A DNA stretch of 64,000 bases from DASSJM01 sp036280655 (GCA_036280655.1 DASUQI010000041.1:157910-221909); one strand, 5' to 3'; positions 1-11,141 are shown, counted from the first letter of the stretch. Notes: generated from the sequence alone by a model not told the origin. Translations and numbers: made by a program.

Positions 1-1689
<1,689 letters not shown>

Positions 1690-1740
1690 GATTCAAGAGC
1701 TCCGCGATCCCGCCGATACGGCTGCTACGGTGAGTTGCCC

Positions 1741-2997
1741 GTGAGCGCGTTCTGGCACCCATTCGCCGACATGCTCGCCATCGAGACCGACGGCGAGCTC
1801 GTCGTGGACCGCGGCGAGGGCGTGCACGTCTGGGACGAGGAGGGACGCCGGTACCTCGACGCCACCGCGTCGCTCTGGTACTGCAACGTCGGCTACGGGC
1901 GCGACGAGATCGCGGACGCCGCGCAGGCGCAGCTCCGGAGACTCCCCGCGTACTCGACGTTCGGCGACTTCTCGAACCGCCCGGCGATCGAGCTCGCCGA
2001 ACGCGTGCGGGCGCTCGCGCCGGTCGAGGAGTCGAAGGTCTTCCTCACGAGCGGCGGCTCGGACTCGATCGACACCGCGACGAAGATGGCGAGGCGCTAC
2101 TGGCAGCTCCTCGGCGAGACCGAGCGGACCCTCCTGATCACGCGCGAGCACGCGTACCACGGCATGCACATCGCTGGGACGAGCCTCGCCGGCATCGAGG
2201 CGAACGCCGCCGGCCACGGCCCGCTCGTGGGCGACGTCGCGAAGGTTGGGTGGGACTCGCCGACCGCGCTCCGGGACGCGATCGCGGCGGCCGGGCCCGA
2301 ACGTGTCGCCGCGTTCTTCTGCGAGCCGGTGATCGGCGCCGGCGGGGTCTTCGCGCCGCCCGAGGGCTACCTTGAGGAGGTGCGCGCGATCTGTCGCGAG
2401 ACCGGCGTGCTGTTCGTCGCCGACGAGGTGATCACCGGATTCGGGCGGACCGGCGACTGGTTCGCGAGCTCACGCTGGGACCTCGGGCCCGACATCGTCA
2501 CGTGCGCGAAGGGCATCACGAGCGGCTACTTGCCGATGGGCGCGGTGATCGCGGCGCCGTGGATCGCCGAGCCGTTCTGGCGGAAGGGCGCCGGCATGTG
2601 GCGCCACGGCTACACCTACTCGGGCCACGCGACGGCCGCCGCGGCCGCGCTCGCGAACCTCGACATCATGGAGCGCGAGTCGCTGCCGAAGCGCGCCCTC
2701 GAGCTCGAGGGCGACCTCGCCGAGGCGCTCGCGCCGCTCGCTGAGCACCCGCTTGTCGGCGGGGTGCGTTCGGGCACCGGGGTGCTCGCGGCGGTGCAAT
2801 TCGCCGCCGACGCGCTCGAGGCCGAGCCCACGCTGCCTGGCCGGGTGGTCGCCGCGAGCCGGCAGAGCGGGATCCTCACGCGGGCGCTCGGGATCGGCGC
2901 GCTGCAGATCTCGCCGCCGCTCGTGATCGACGCGGGCGAGCTGAACGAGCTCCGGGAGGGATTGCGGTCGGCGCTCGACGCCGCTTCGAGCGACTAG
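1741..2997 (+). CDS. Class III PLP-dependent aminotransferase
   Basis: A 418-residue class III (omega-type) aminotransferase. The cofactor Lys is at about residue 257 in CAKGITSGYLPMG, and the Asp that contacts the pyridine nitrogen lies in ADEVITGFGRTG near residue 229. The family includes omega-amino acid:pyruvate, DAPA and GABA aminotransferases; the donor substrate cannot be told from sequence. I chose GTG 1741 because a possible -10 box TACGGT (1726-1731) lies just before it; an in-frame TTG at 1735 is an alternative. Its stop overlaps the stop of the convergent erpA gene by 4 bases. Confidence 0.88.
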   Translation: MSAFWHPFADMLAIETDGELVVDRGEGVHVWDEEGRRYLDATASLWYCNVGYGRDEIADAAQAQLRRLPAYSTFGDFSNRPAIELAERVRALAPVEESKVFLTSGGSDSIDTATKMARRYWQLLGETERTLLITREHAYHGMHIAGTSLAGIEANAAGHGPLVGDVAKVGWDSPTALRDAIAAAGPERVAAFFCEPVIGAGGVFAPPEGYLEEVRAICRETGVLFVADEVITGFGRTGDWFASSRWDLGPDIVTCAKGITSGYLPMGAVIAAPWIAEPFWRKGAGMWRHGYTYSGHATAAAAALANLDIMERESLPKRALELEGDLAEALAPLAEHPLVGGVRSGTGVLAAVQFAADALEAEPTLPGRVVAASRQSGILTRALGIGALQISPPLVIDAGELNELREGLRSALDAASSD

Positions 2998-3314
2998 TGG
3001 AACGAGTGCCCGCACGCGCAGGAGCCCTGCGCGACCGGGTTGTCGATCGTGAAGCCCGAGGCCTCGAGCGTATCGACGAAGTCGATCTTCGCCTCCGACA
3101 GGTACGGGACGCTCATCCGGTCGATGACCACGCGGACCCCGAACTGCTCCTCGGCGACGTCCTTCTCTGAAAGCTGATCGTCCAGGTACATCGCGTAACG
3201 CAGCCCCGAGCAGCCTCCCGGCTGCACGGCGACCCGCAGTGCGATGTCCGAACGGCCCTCCTCCACGAGGAGCTCCTTCACCTTCCCTGCTGCGGACTCG
3301 GTCAGCTGGATCAT
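2994..3314 (-). CDS. erpA: A-type iron-sulfur carrier protein (HesB/IscA/ErpA family)
   Basis: A 106-residue A-type carrier that accepts Fe-S clusters from the SUF scaffold and hands them to target enzymes. The three conserved cysteines are present: Cys35 in GGCSG and Cys99/Cys101 in the C-terminal SCACGHSF. Length is normal for the family. The ATG at 3314 is preceded by a GGAGG-type ribosome site and, about 25 bases further up, by a TAGGAT -10 box. It is not in the suf operon but about 6 kb from it. Likely clients nearby by inference: LipA and the Rv2578c-like radical SAM protein. The exact subtype (ErpA or SufA) is not certain. Confidence 0.9.
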   Translation of the reverse strand: MIQLTESAAGKVKELLVEEGRSDIALRVAVQPGGCSGLRYAMYLDDQLSEKDVAEEQFGVRVVIDRMSVPYLSEAKIDFVDTLEASGFTIDNPVAQGSCACGHSFH

Positions 3315-3365
3315 CGGGCCTCCGTCGATCGAACCCCCCTATCCTAACGGCTCGCCGGACGATTC

Positions 3366-3848
3366 CTACCTGGCCGGCTGGGTTTCCTTGAGGTCGACCA
3401 CCTCCGCGAGCGCGGTGCGACGAAGTTCCTCCGGCGTCGACCCGAACACCGAGTCGGGGCTCCCGGCCGCCGCCCAGACCTCGTCGAACGCCAGCAGGTC
3501 GCGGTCGAGGAACGTCCGGACGCGCTCGGGGTGGCCGAATGGCGGCGTCCCGCCGACGGCGAACCCGGTGGCGGTCCGCGCCTCCTCGGGCGTGGCCCGG
3601 CGGACCTCCCCGGCGCCCGCGAGCTCGGCCAGTCGCCCGACGTCGACCCGGTTGGCCCCGCTCGTGAGCGCGAGCAGCGGCCGATCGTCGGCCATGAACA
3701 CGAGGGACTTCACGATCTGGCCGACCTCGCACCCGACCGCTCGGGCGGCGTCCTGTGCGGTCTTCGTCCCCTCCGGGAACCGGCGCACCTCGACCGGATG
3801 GCCGAGGACGCTCGCCGCCTCGAGGAACCGGTCGATCGCCCTGCTCAC
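3366..3848 (-). CDS. YbaK/EbsC-type aminoacyl-tRNA deacylase
   Basis: A 160-residue YbaK/ProX-fold protein. Members hydrolyse mischarged tRNAs such as Cys-tRNA(Pro) in trans to keep translation accurate. Family marks seen: the invariant Lys in GQIVKSLVF and the glycine-rich GGTPPFGH loop. GTG 3848 gives the normal N-terminus (RAIDRFLEAAS). A longer open frame extends upstream but is only the antisense of the neighbouring gene. It is divergent from the MDMPI gene, with 54 bases between the two starts. Which tRNA it edits is not visible. Confidence 0.85.
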   Translation of the reverse strand: MSRAIDRFLEAASVLGHPVEVRRFPEGTKTAQDAARAVGCEVGQIVKSLVFMADDRPLLALTSGANRVDVGRLAELAGAGEVRRATPEEARTATGFAVGGTPPFGHPERVRTFLDRDLLAFDEVWAAAGSPDSVFGSTPEELRRTALAEVVDLKETQPAR

Positions 3849-3902
3849 GGCGGGACGATAACCGGCAGGTACGATACGCCGCGACCGAACGGAGGAGTTC
3901 GA

Positions 3903-4730
3903 GTGATCCCACGCGTCGAGATGCTCGGGACCGCGTCCGCCGAGCGCGAACGGCTCGGGCGCACGATCCAGTACGCGCCCGCCGGCGCGTGGGACAGCGA
4001 CAGCGTCTGCGAGGGCTGGCGCAACCGCGACATCGTCGCGCACCTGGCCGCGCAGGAGACCGCGGCGGCACAGCTGATGATCGGCGAGCCGGCCACGGAG
4101 TTCGACGCGTTCCGCGAGGCCAACGGCGGCGAGCTCTGGGTGAACGGCTTCAACGAGTCGGCGGTCCGCGCCCGCGACGAGATCCCCGCCCGCCAGGTCG
4201 CGCGGGACTGGGGACGCGCGGCCGACGTCTTCCTCGCGGCGGCCGCGGGCCTGTCCGAGGACGAGTGGAGGACGAAGAAGGTCGACTGGGTCGCCGGCGA
4301 GATCGGCGTCCGGTACCTGGTCCAGTCGCGGGTCATCGAATGGTGGTTCCACGGCGAGGACATCCGCGAGAGCACGGGCCTCGAGGAGAACCCGCAGCAC
4401 TGGCCGATCTACCTCGCGAACGACATGGCGATCCGGATGCTCCCGTGGTCGCTCGGGCAGACCGGGCTCTCGTTCCCGGGGGCGACGCTCCAGGTGGACC
4501 TCGAGGGCGTCGGCGGCGGCCACTGGCACTGGGGGCTCTCCCCCGGCGACGCCCCGCCCGAGGACAAGAAGGCGGACGCGTTCGTGCAGGGCCGCGCGTT
4601 CGCGTTCGCCCTCGCCGCGGGACGGCGCGTGCCGGCCGACGCATTCCTCGACGACGGGAACCTCGTCGTGGGCGGCGACGAGGCGCTCGCGATCGTGGTG
4701 CTCGAGCACCTGCGCGCGTTCGTCGAGTGA
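3903..4730 (+). CDS. Maleylpyruvate isomerase (MDMPI) family protein
   Basis: A 275-residue DinB-fold protein of the mycothiol-dependent maleylpyruvate isomerase family. The N-terminal four-helix part carries candidate metal-binding histidines in DIVAHLAAQE and EWWFHGEDIRE; the C-terminal part resembles the SCP2-like half of these proteins. GTG 3903 follows a good GGAGGAG ribosome site (3891-3897). Mycothiol use is typical of Actinomycetota, in line with the rest of the window, but most family members have no known substrate, so no specific reaction is claimed. It ends one base before the convergent GNAT gene. Confidence 0.8.
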   Translation: MIPRVEMLGTASAERERLGRTIQYAPAGAWDSDSVCEGWRNRDIVAHLAAQETAAAQLMIGEPATEFDAFREANGGELWVNGFNESAVRARDEIPARQVARDWGRAADVFLAAAAGLSEDEWRTKKVDWVAGEIGVRYLVQSRVIEWWFHGEDIRESTGLEENPQHWPIYLANDMAIRMLPWSLGQTGLSFPGATLQVDLEGVGGGHWHWGLSPGDAPPEDKKADAFVQGRAFAFALAAGRRVPADAFLDDGNLVVGGDEALAIVVLEHLRAFVE

Positions 4731-4731
4731 G

Positions 4732-5724
4732 CTAGCGCCGCACGACGAGCCGTTTGACCGGCCTCGGGACCGCCCCGAACCGGTACTTGTACGCGTAGTC
4801 GCCCTTCAACAGGTCGAACGCGGAACAGCCCGCCTCGATCGCGATCCGGATGTCCTCGCCGACGAGCACCATCCCCGGCGAGACCGACTGGTACGTCCGG
4901 TCGAACGCCGAGTTGTACAGCGAGTACGTCCCCTCGAACCGGAACCCGATCGAGCCGGCGAGCTTGCGGTGCTCGGCCGCCTCGATGAACGTGAGGCTGA
5001 ACACGCCCCGCGGCAGGAACGCCTCGCCGAGCCGGCGGAAGAAGATCTCCATCCCCGGCTGCATGAACACGCCCTTCGGCCCCTCGCTCTGCTGGTGCAG
5101 CTCGACGAACCGGTCGAGGAACGGCTCGAGCGTCTGCCCGGTGGCGAGGCAGATGTGCCAGGGCCCGACCTCGGCCTCGAGCCGGCGGGCCTTGCGCTTG
5201 ATCTCGTGCCGCAACTTCGACGGCAGACGCTCGAGGTACTCCTCGTACGAGCCGGGGAGCGCGAGGTAGGGGGCGACGCCGTTCTGGTCGTCCGTCGTCT
5301 CGACCGAGAAGCTCTGCGCCGCAGCCGCCTCCGCGAGGAGCTCGAGCCACGGCTTGTCCTCCGCCAGCCCCCGCAGGTCCGCCTCGGCCCAATCGTCGAG
5401 CCGGGCGAGCGTCGCGAAGAGCTCCTTCGCGACCGTCGCCTGCATCTCAGGGAGTGCGACGGGCCCCATGTAGTCGGTGACCTCGGTGCCGCCCAGGAAC
5501 CGGATCGTCGCGTCGAACCGCTCGAACGCCACCGCGCCGACCTGCGAGCCGTCCTCCTCGGCGAACGCGAGCAGCAGGTGGTCGGGTTCGGCCGCGAACT
5601 CCTCCCAGTAGAGCTTCAGGAAGCCGGGCGTGTGGAAGAACGTGCCGGCCGGGTCGGCCGTGACGAGCGCCGACCAGTCGCGGCGGGCGAAATCGCGCGG
5701 GTCCTGGCTGAAGACGAGGTCCAT
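4732..5724 (-). CDS. GNAT-fold acyltransferase of the FemAB/CelD-like (Acetyltransf_6) type
   Basis: A 330-residue cytoplasmic protein. The C-terminal half (about residues 160-310) has the pattern of the FemAB/BioF2-like GNAT domain: LRHEIKRKARRLE, then a hydrophobic strand series ending in GEDIRIAIEAGCSAFDLLKGD.YKYRFG, the usual family signature (LLxGDexYKxxf). Members attach acyl or aminoacyl groups in cell-envelope or polysaccharide metabolism; substrate here is unknown. No signal peptide is seen. Start ATG 5724 lies about 50 bases from the stop of nothing downstream of it but is followed upstream by the DUF2207 gene on the same strand (49-base gap), so the two may be co-transcribed. Confidence 0.75.
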   Translation of the reverse strand: MDLVFSQDPRDFARRDWSALVTADPAGTFFHTPGFLKLYWEEFAAEPDHLLLAFAEEDGSQVGAVAFERFDATIRFLGGTEVTDYMGPVALPEMQATVAKELFATLARLDDWAEADLRGLAEDKPWLELLAEAAAAQSFSVETTDDQNGVAPYLALPGSYEEYLERLPSKLRHEIKRKARRLEAEVGPWHICLATGQTLEPFLDRFVELHQQSEGPKGVFMQPGMEIFFRRLGEAFLPRGVFSLTFIEAAEHRKLAGSIGFRFEGTYSLYNSAFDRTYQSVSPGMVLVGEDIRIAIEAGCSAFDLLKGDYAYKYRFGAVPRPVKRLVVRR

Positions 5725-5773
5725 CGACCGGGGCGCGAGGGCCGCCTCCGTCGGCGGCTCCTGCTCGGCGACC

Positions 5774-7594
5774 CTACCAGGAGCCTCCGCCCCCGCCGCC
5801 GCCTCCCCCGCCGGAGGAGCCGCCGCCGCCGAACCCGCTGCTGCCCGAGCCCGCCGGCGTCGAGGCGATCGTGCCGCTCGTCGTGATCGTGAACGAGTCG
5901 ATGCTCTCGCCGAAGTCCGAGAACACGAACGGCCGGCTGCTCACGTACCAGGACATGTCGTCGGGGAGCTCCCCGAGAGCCTCGAACGCCTTCGCCCACT
6001 TGTCGGTCACGCCGAACACTACGGCGAAGGGAAGGAACCGCGTGAACACGTTCTCCTGCTCGGCCCACTTCGCCATGTGCTCCTCGGCCTTCTCGATCAC
6101 GACCCGGAAGCCATTCACCCGGCGGGTCATCGCCGTGCCCTTCGCGGTCCGGGCCGGCATGCGCTTCGCGCCGACGAGGAGGAGGATCCCGCCGATCACG
6201 AACGGGATGCCGAGCAACCCGAGCTTCGTGAAGTACGCGAGGACGATCGTGATCCCGATGCCGGCCGCGAGCACCAGGACCCCGAACACGGTCCACGCCT
6301 GCCGGACCCGGTCGGGCCGCCGGAGGAACCACTTCCTCGAGACCATGTCCTGGTACAGGGCGTCCCTCACCGTCTGGAGCCGCTCGGCGAACTTCTTCCG
6401 CAGGTCCGAGAGCTGCACCTCGTCGCCCTCCAGGAACAGCCCCTCGATCAGGCTTCGTTCGTACGAGAGCAGGCCGTCCGCCTCCGGCGCGGGGAGCCGA
6501 CGGAACGTCCAGTCCGGCTTGCCGAGCAGCCACTTCTTGGGGATCTCCTCGATCACGAGGTGCTTCCGCACGGCGAGGTCGACGATCGTCGCGCTCACGT
6601 CGAGCGTGTTGGCCTCCTCGTCGACGAGCGTGCCGACCTGGCCCGGCCGCAGGTCACCCGGCGGCGCGAACTCGACCACCGAGGTGCCCCGCTCGAACAA
6701 CGGGACGGCCTGCGTCTCGGTCTCGACCGGGCCGCCCATCACCTGGTCGACCTGCCCGCCGCGGTAGCGCACGTCACGGCCGCGTCGCCACAGCAGGAGA
6801 ACGACGCCAGCGACGATGAGCGCGAGCAGGCCGATCCCGCCCCCGACCGAGGCCGGGGTCCGGCTGAAAGCCTTGTCGAGCGACCAGCGCTCGTCGAGGA
6901 TCGGCGCGGTGCTCGCGACGGTTCCGGGCGGCATGGCCACCACGACCGACAACCCGTTGAACGGCGGGAGGTTCGCATCGGCGAACACGCCCCTGCCCTT
7001 CCGGACCTCGGCGATGCCGCACTGCGCGGTCGAGCCGAACGGCCCCCGGAAGCACGCGACCCGGTTGATCCTCGCGGGGCCGACCACCACGACGTTCGCC
7101 TCGCGGATCTGCTGCTCCCACCGGTCGCCGATCGCGTTCCAGTACAGCTCGTCGTGGGTCTCGAACCCGTTCATCGCGCCCTCGACCCGATAGGTGATCT
7201 CATAGGTGTGGCGCCCCGTGATCTCGACGTCGGGGTCCCCGATCCGGATCACGAAGTTCCCCTGCTCCTCGCTCGTCTCGACGTCGTCGGGCGTGCCCGG
7301 CGAGGTCTCGACCGAGATCAGGTCGATCGGGTACACGCGGTCGTACTCGTCGTCGTACCGCAGCCGGTTGGGGATGTATCGGAAGATCCCGTGCCTCGGG
7401 GTGTCGCCGAACTGCTGGTCGATCGTCTCGGTCACGAGGAGGTCGCCCAACGGCTCGATCTCGATCCGGACGTCGTAGCGGGGGGTCTCCTCGAAGACGA
7501 AGTCCTGAGCCCGGGCAGGCGCGGGGACCACGGACGCCCACAGCAGGAGCGGCAGCCAGGCGATCCGAGACCCTCGGTCTATCCGATCCCTCAT
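5774..7594 (-). CDS. DUF2207 domain membrane protein
   Basis: A 606-residue exported membrane protein. It starts with a signal peptide (RIAWLPLLLWASVVPAPARAQ), then an extracellular beta-rich domain, a membrane helix near residue 235 (GLLALIVAGVVLLLW), a cytoplasmic domain, two more membrane helices near residues 420-470, and a Gly/Ser-rich tail ending in a run of glycines and SW. This order is typical of DUF2207 proteins, whose function is unknown. The ATG at 7594 shares one base with the stop of the antiporter gene (TGATG), so translation is probably coupled. The Gly-rich tail is low-complexity. Confidence 0.85.
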   Translation of the reverse strand: MRDRIDRGSRIAWLPLLLWASVVPAPARAQDFVFEETPRYDVRIEIEPLGDLLVTETIDQQFGDTPRHGIFRYIPNRLRYDDEYDRVYPIDLISVETSPGTPDDVETSEEQGNFVIRIGDPDVEITGRHTYEITYRVEGAMNGFETHDELYWNAIGDRWEQQIREANVVVVGPARINRVACFRGPFGSTAQCGIAEVRKGRGVFADANLPPFNGLSVVVAMPPGTVASTAPILDERWSLDKAFSRTPASVGGGIGLLALIVAGVVLLLWRRGRDVRYRGGQVDQVMGGPVETETQAVPLFERGTSVVEFAPPGDLRPGQVGTLVDEEANTLDVSATIVDLAVRKHLVIEEIPKKWLLGKPDWTFRRLPAPEADGLLSYERSLIEGLFLEGDEVQLSDLRKKFAERLQTVRDALYQDMVSRKWFLRRPDRVRQAWTVFGVLVLAAGIGITIVLAYFTKLGLLGIPFVIGGILLLVGAKRMPARTAKGTAMTRRVNGFRVVIEKAEEHMAKWAEQENVFTRFLPFAVVFGVTDKWAKAFEALGELPDDMSWYVSSRPFVFSDFGESIDSFTITTSGTIASTPAGSGSSGFGGGGSSGGGGGGGGGGSW

Positions 7595-8652
7595 CACAGC
7601 GTCTCCACGAAGAAGAAGGAGATGGCCATGATGACGTATGCACCGGTGAGCTGCGCGCCCTCCAGCCAGTTGCTCCGGCCGTCGCTCGAGATCATGAAGA
7701 CCAAGATCGTCGAGAGCGCCACCGCCGCCACCTCGAACGTGCTGAAGATGAAGTCCATCGGGTGCGCGACGAGCAGGCTGATGAACACGAGGGCCGGCGC
7801 GACGAACAGCGCGATCTGGGTCGAGGAGCCGATCGCGATCTCGAGCGTGACGTCCAGCTTGTTCCGGAGCGCGAACAGGACCGCCGACGAGTGCTCGGCC
7901 GCGTTGCCGATGATCGGGATCACGATCAGGCCGACGAAGAGCTCGGACAGGCCGAGGTCCTCGAGGGCCGGCTCGAGCGACCCGACGAGGAGCTCGGCCT
8001 CGAGCGCCACGAACGCCGTCGCCGCGAGGAGCACGACGATCGCCTTGGTGCGTGACCACGACGGGTGCTCCTCGGGATCCGGGGTTCGGAACAGGTGCTC
8101 GTGGGTCACGAGCATGAACGCGAGCGCGGCGGCGTAGAGCGCGATCAGCACGGCCGCGACCGTGCCGCTCACGACCTCGCGCTCGAGCGGCGTGGCCGAG
8201 TCCTGCGTGATCGCGAACAGCGCCGGCATCAACAACGCCGTGACGGCGAGCACGAGCGAGGTCGAATGGATCGTCGCGGCACGCGCGTTGTACGTCTGCT
8301 CCTCGTGCTTCAGGCCGCCGACGAGGAACGAGATGCCGAGCACCAGCAGCAGGTTCCCCAGGATCGAGCCCGTGAGCGACGCCTTCACGATCTCGGTCTG
8401 GTCCTCGAGGATCAGGAAGATCGCGATGATCAACTCGGTCACGTTGCCGAACGTCGCGTTCACGAGCCCGCCGATCCTCGGCCCGGTGTGGAGCGCGAGC
8501 TGCTCGGTCGAGCGGCCGATCAGCCCGGCGAGCGGCAGGATCGCGAGCGCCGAGGTGAAGAACACGAGAAGCTCGTTGCCGCCGGCCAGCTCGAGGGCGA
8601 CCGAGACCGGGACGAGCACGAGCAGCCATTCGAGCGAGGGATGCAGGCGCAC
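7594..8652 (-). CDS. Ca2+/H+ antiporter (CAX family)
   Basis: A 352-residue inner-membrane cation/proton exchanger with about eleven hydrophobic helices. The two inverted CAX repeat motifs are clear: GLVNATFGNVTELII near residue 63 and IIGNAAEHSSAV near residue 250, with the key acidic residues E in both. Family members export Ca2+ (or other divalent cations) in exchange for protons. GTG 8652 lies exactly 6 bases after a TAGGCT -10 box (8659-8664), so the message is probably leaderless. It is coupled to the downstream DUF2207 gene and divergent from the methyltransferase gene, 47 bases between starts. Confidence 0.92.
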   Translation of the reverse strand: MRLHPSLEWLLVLVPVSVALELAGGNELLVFFTSALAILPLAGLIGRSTEQLALHTGPRIGGLVNATFGNVTELIIAIFLILEDQTEIVKASLTGSILGNLLLVLGISFLVGGLKHEEQTYNARAATIHSTSLVLAVTALLMPALFAITQDSATPLEREVVSGTVAAVLIALYAAALAFMLVTHEHLFRTPDPEEHPSWSRTKAIVVLLAATAFVALEAELLVGSLEPALEDLGLSELFVGLIVIPIIGNAAEHSSAVLFALRNKLDVTLEIAIGSSTQIALFVAPALVFISLLVAHPMDFIFSTFEVAAVALSTILVFMISSDGRSNWLEGAQLTGAYVIMAISFFFVETL

Positions 8653-8699
8653 CGCCGAAGCCTAGCCCCGGCGCTCCCGCCCGCGGGTACGCTCGGACC

Positions 8700-9437
8700 G
8701 TGGAGGCCCTGCCGCGGCTGTACCGAGACTTCGCCGAGTGGTGGCCGCTGCTCTCGGCGCCCGCGGAGTACGAGGAGGAGGCGGCCGAGTACGCCGGTCT
8801 GATCCTCGGGGCCGTCCCCGACGCGCGCGAGGTGCTCGAGCTCGGGTCCGGCGGCGGGAACAACGCCTCTCACATGAAGGCGTCGTTCGAGCTCACGCTC
8901 GTCGACCTGTCGCCGGCGATGTTGGACGTCAGCCGGCGCCTCAACCCCGAGTGCGAGCACGTCGAGGGCGACATGCGCTCGGTCCGGCTCGGCCGGACGT
9001 TCGACGCGGTGTTCGTGCACGACGCGATCGCGTACATGACGACCGAGGAGGACCTCCGCGGGGTGTTCGCGACCGCGTTCGAGCACTGCCGGCCTGGAAG
9101 CGTGGCGCTGTTCGTGCCCGACGCGGTGACCGAGACGTTCGAGCCGGCGACCGACCACGGCGGCCACGACGGCGCAGACCGCGCCTTCCGCTACCTCGAG
9201 TGGACCTGGGACCCGGACCCGGTCGACACCACGTGCCGGATGGACCTCACTTACGTGTTCCACGAGCCCGACGGCTCCGTGCATGTCGAGCTCGACGAGC
9301 ACCTGTGCGGGCTGTTCCGGCGCGCCACGTGGGTCGGGCTGATCGAGGAGGCGGGGTTCGACGTCCGGGCCGTGGGGCTCACGCACGACGAGCGGCCGGT
9401 CGGCGCCGAGGGGTTCCTGGGGATCCGGGGCGGCTAG
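8700..9437 (+). CDS. Class I SAM-dependent methyltransferase
   Basis: A 245-residue Rossmann-fold methyltransferase. Motif I is VLELGSGGGNNASHM (near residue 43), followed by the acidic strand TLVDLSPAML and motif AVFVHDAIAYM. The substrate is not evident. GTG 8700 sits exactly 6 bases after TACGCT (8688-8693), a leaderless arrangement. The stop overlaps the convergent sufU stop by 4 bases. Confidence 0.85.
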   Translation: MEALPRLYRDFAEWWPLLSAPAEYEEEAAEYAGLILGAVPDAREVLELGSGGGNNASHMKASFELTLVDLSPAMLDVSRRLNPECEHVEGDMRSVRLGRTFDAVFVHDAIAYMTTEEDLRGVFATAFEHCRPGSVALFVPDAVTETFEPATDHGGHDGADRAFRYLEWTWDPDPVDTTCRMDLTYVFHEPDGSVHVELDEHLCGLFRRATWVGLIEEAGFDVRAVGLTHDERPVGAEGFLGIRGG

Positions 9438-9874
9438 GTCGAGGCGCCCTGGGCCTTGCCGCCGAGCGCCTCCTGGAGCGTGTCCCACGAAAGGACCGCG
9501 CACTTCACCCGCACGGGGTACTTCACGACGCCCTTGAGCGCCACGAGCTCGCCGAACGCGTCCTCGTCCGGCTCGGTCTCTCCGGCCATCATGCCGCGGA
9601 AGCCGCCGACGAGCTCGCCGACCTCCTCGCGGCTCTTGCCGGCCACGGCCTCCGTCATCATCGAGGCCGAGCTCTGGCTGATCGAGCACCCCTGCCCGAG
9701 GAACGTGACGTCGGTGACCTTGCCGCCCTCCTCGTGCACGTAGACCCGGATCTCGTCGCCGCAGAGCGGGTTGTGCTGCTCGGCGGACCGGTCGGCGTCC
9801 GCCATCTCGCGCTTGTTCCGCGGGTTCTTGTAGTGATCGAGGATGACCTCTTTGTAGATGTCGTCGAGCGCCAC
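9434..9874 (-). CDS. sufU: SufU iron-sulfur assembly / zinc-dependent sulfurtransferase
   Basis: A 146-residue IscU-like protein of the SUF system. It takes persulfide sulfur from SufS and passes it to the SufBCD scaffold. The three cysteines are Cys38 (NPLCGDE), Cys63 (GQGCSISQSSASMM) and Cys125 (RVKCAVLSW); the Asp after the first Cys is the zinc/cluster ligand of the family. The insertion between Cys63 and Cys125 (about 20 residues longer than IscU) is typical of SufU. Last gene of the suf cluster, 9 bases after sufS. Confidence 0.95.
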   Translation of the reverse strand: MALDDIYKEVILDHYKNPRNKREMADADRSAEQHNPLCGDEIRVYVHEEGGKVTDVTFLGQGCSISQSSASMMTEAVAGKSREEVGELVGGFRGMMAGETEPDEDAFGELVALKGVVKYPVRVKCAVLSWDTLQEALGGKAQGAST

Positions 9875-9883
9875 CCTGACCTC

Positions 9884-11131
9884 CTAGCCGAACACGCCCT
9901 GGGCCTTGCCCAGCGCGTCGACGAGCGCGTCCACCTCGTCGTTCGAGTTGTACACGTAGAAACTCGCCCGCGCCGTGGCCGGCACGCCGTACCGCCGCAT
10001 CACGAGCTGGTTGCAGTGGTGCCCCGCGCGGATCGCGACGCCCTCCTCGTTCAGGATCGTCGCCAGGTCGTGCGGATGGACGTCGTGGTACCAGAAGCTC
10101 ACCGCGCCGCCGCGGACGCTCACGTCCGTCGGCCCGAACACGCGGGCGCCGGCGTCCCGCAGCCGCTCGATCGCGTAGGCGGTGATCTCCTCCTCGTGCG
10201 CGCGGACCGCGTCCATCCCGAGGCCCTCGAGGTAGTCGACCGCGGCCGCGAGCGCTACCTCCTGCGCGATGTTCATCGTCCCGGCCTCGAACTTGTACGG
10301 CACGGCGTTCCACGTCGACCGGTCCGGGAAGACCTCCTCGATCATGTGGCCGCCGCCGAGGAACGGGTCCATCGACTCGAGCAGCTCGCGCTTCGCGTAC
10401 AGGCCGCCCGAGGCCGTCGGCCCGAGCATCTTGTGGCCGCTGATCGTGAGCACGTCGCAGTCGAGCTCGGTCACGTCGACCGGGACGTGCGGCACGAGCT
10501 GCGCGCCGTCGACGAGCACGATCGCCCCGACCGCGTGCGCCGCGTCGGCGAGCCGTCGCACGGGCGGGAGCGTGCCGAGGGAGTTCGACATCCCGGTGAT
10601 CGCGAGGAGTTTGGTCTTCTCGGTCAGGAGCGATCCCAGATCGGAGAGGTCGAGGAGCCCGTCGTCGGTGATCGGCAGGTACCGCAGGACCGCGCCCGTG
10701 TCCCTCGCCGCGAGCTGCCACGGCACGATGTTGGAGTGGTGCTCCATCTCGGAGAGCAGGATCTCGTCGCCCTCCCGCAGGAACTTCCTCGCCCAGGCGT
10801 AGGCCACGAGGTTCGTCGACTCGGTCGTCCCGCGCGTGAACACGATCGTGCTCGGGTCCGGGGCGCCGATGAATCGCGCGAGCCGCGCGCGCGCCTGCTC
10901 GTACAGCTCGGTCGTCTCCTCCGCGAGCAGGTAGATCCCGCGGTGCGCGTTCGCGTTGTGCCGCCGGTAGAAGTCGGCCTCGGCGTCGATCACCTGGTTC
11001 GGCTTCTGGGACGTCGCGGCCGAGTCCAGGTAGACGAGCGGCTTGCCCTCGACCGTCCGCTCGAGGATCGGGAAGTCCTTGCGGACGCGCGCGACGTCCA
11101 GGCCCGCCGACCGCTGCTCCGTGAGCGCCAC
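9884..11131 (-). CDS. sufS: SufS cysteine desulfurase
   Basis: A 415-residue group II PLP cysteine desulfurase that removes sulfur from cysteine as an enzyme persulfide. PLP Lys is in SGHKMLGP, the substrate/PLP stacking region is EMEHHSNIVPWQ, and the catalytic Cys is about residue 373 in RAGHHCNQLVMRR. The long open frame starts further up, but GTG 11131 is preferred: it follows a strong AGGAGGG ribosome site and lies 10 bases after the sufC stop. It works with SufU just downstream. Confidence 0.96.
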   Translation of the reverse strand: MALTEQRSAGLDVARVRKDFPILERTVEGKPLVYLDSAATSQKPNQVIDAEADFYRRHNANAHRGIYLLAEETTELYEQARARLARFIGAPDPSTIVFTRGTTESTNLVAYAWARKFLREGDEILLSEMEHHSNIVPWQLAARDTGAVLRYLPITDDGLLDLSDLGSLLTEKTKLLAITGMSNSLGTLPPVRRLADAAHAVGAIVLVDGAQLVPHVPVDVTELDCDVLTISGHKMLGPTASGGLYAKRELLESMDPFLGGGHMIEEVFPDRSTWNAVPYKFEAGTMNIAQEVALAAAVDYLEGLGMDAVRAHEEEITAYAIERLRDAGARVFGPTDVSVRGGAVSFWYHDVHPHDLATILNEEGVAIRAGHHCNQLVMRRYGVPATARASFYVYNSNDEVDALVDALGKAQGVFG

Positions 11132-11141
11132 CGGTTCCCTC

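Noticed and set aside
5630..8137. 835-codon open frame on the plus strand across DUF2207 and the antiporter
   Set aside because: Arg/His/Asp-rich shadow without motifs; both minus-strand genes have clear family signatures.
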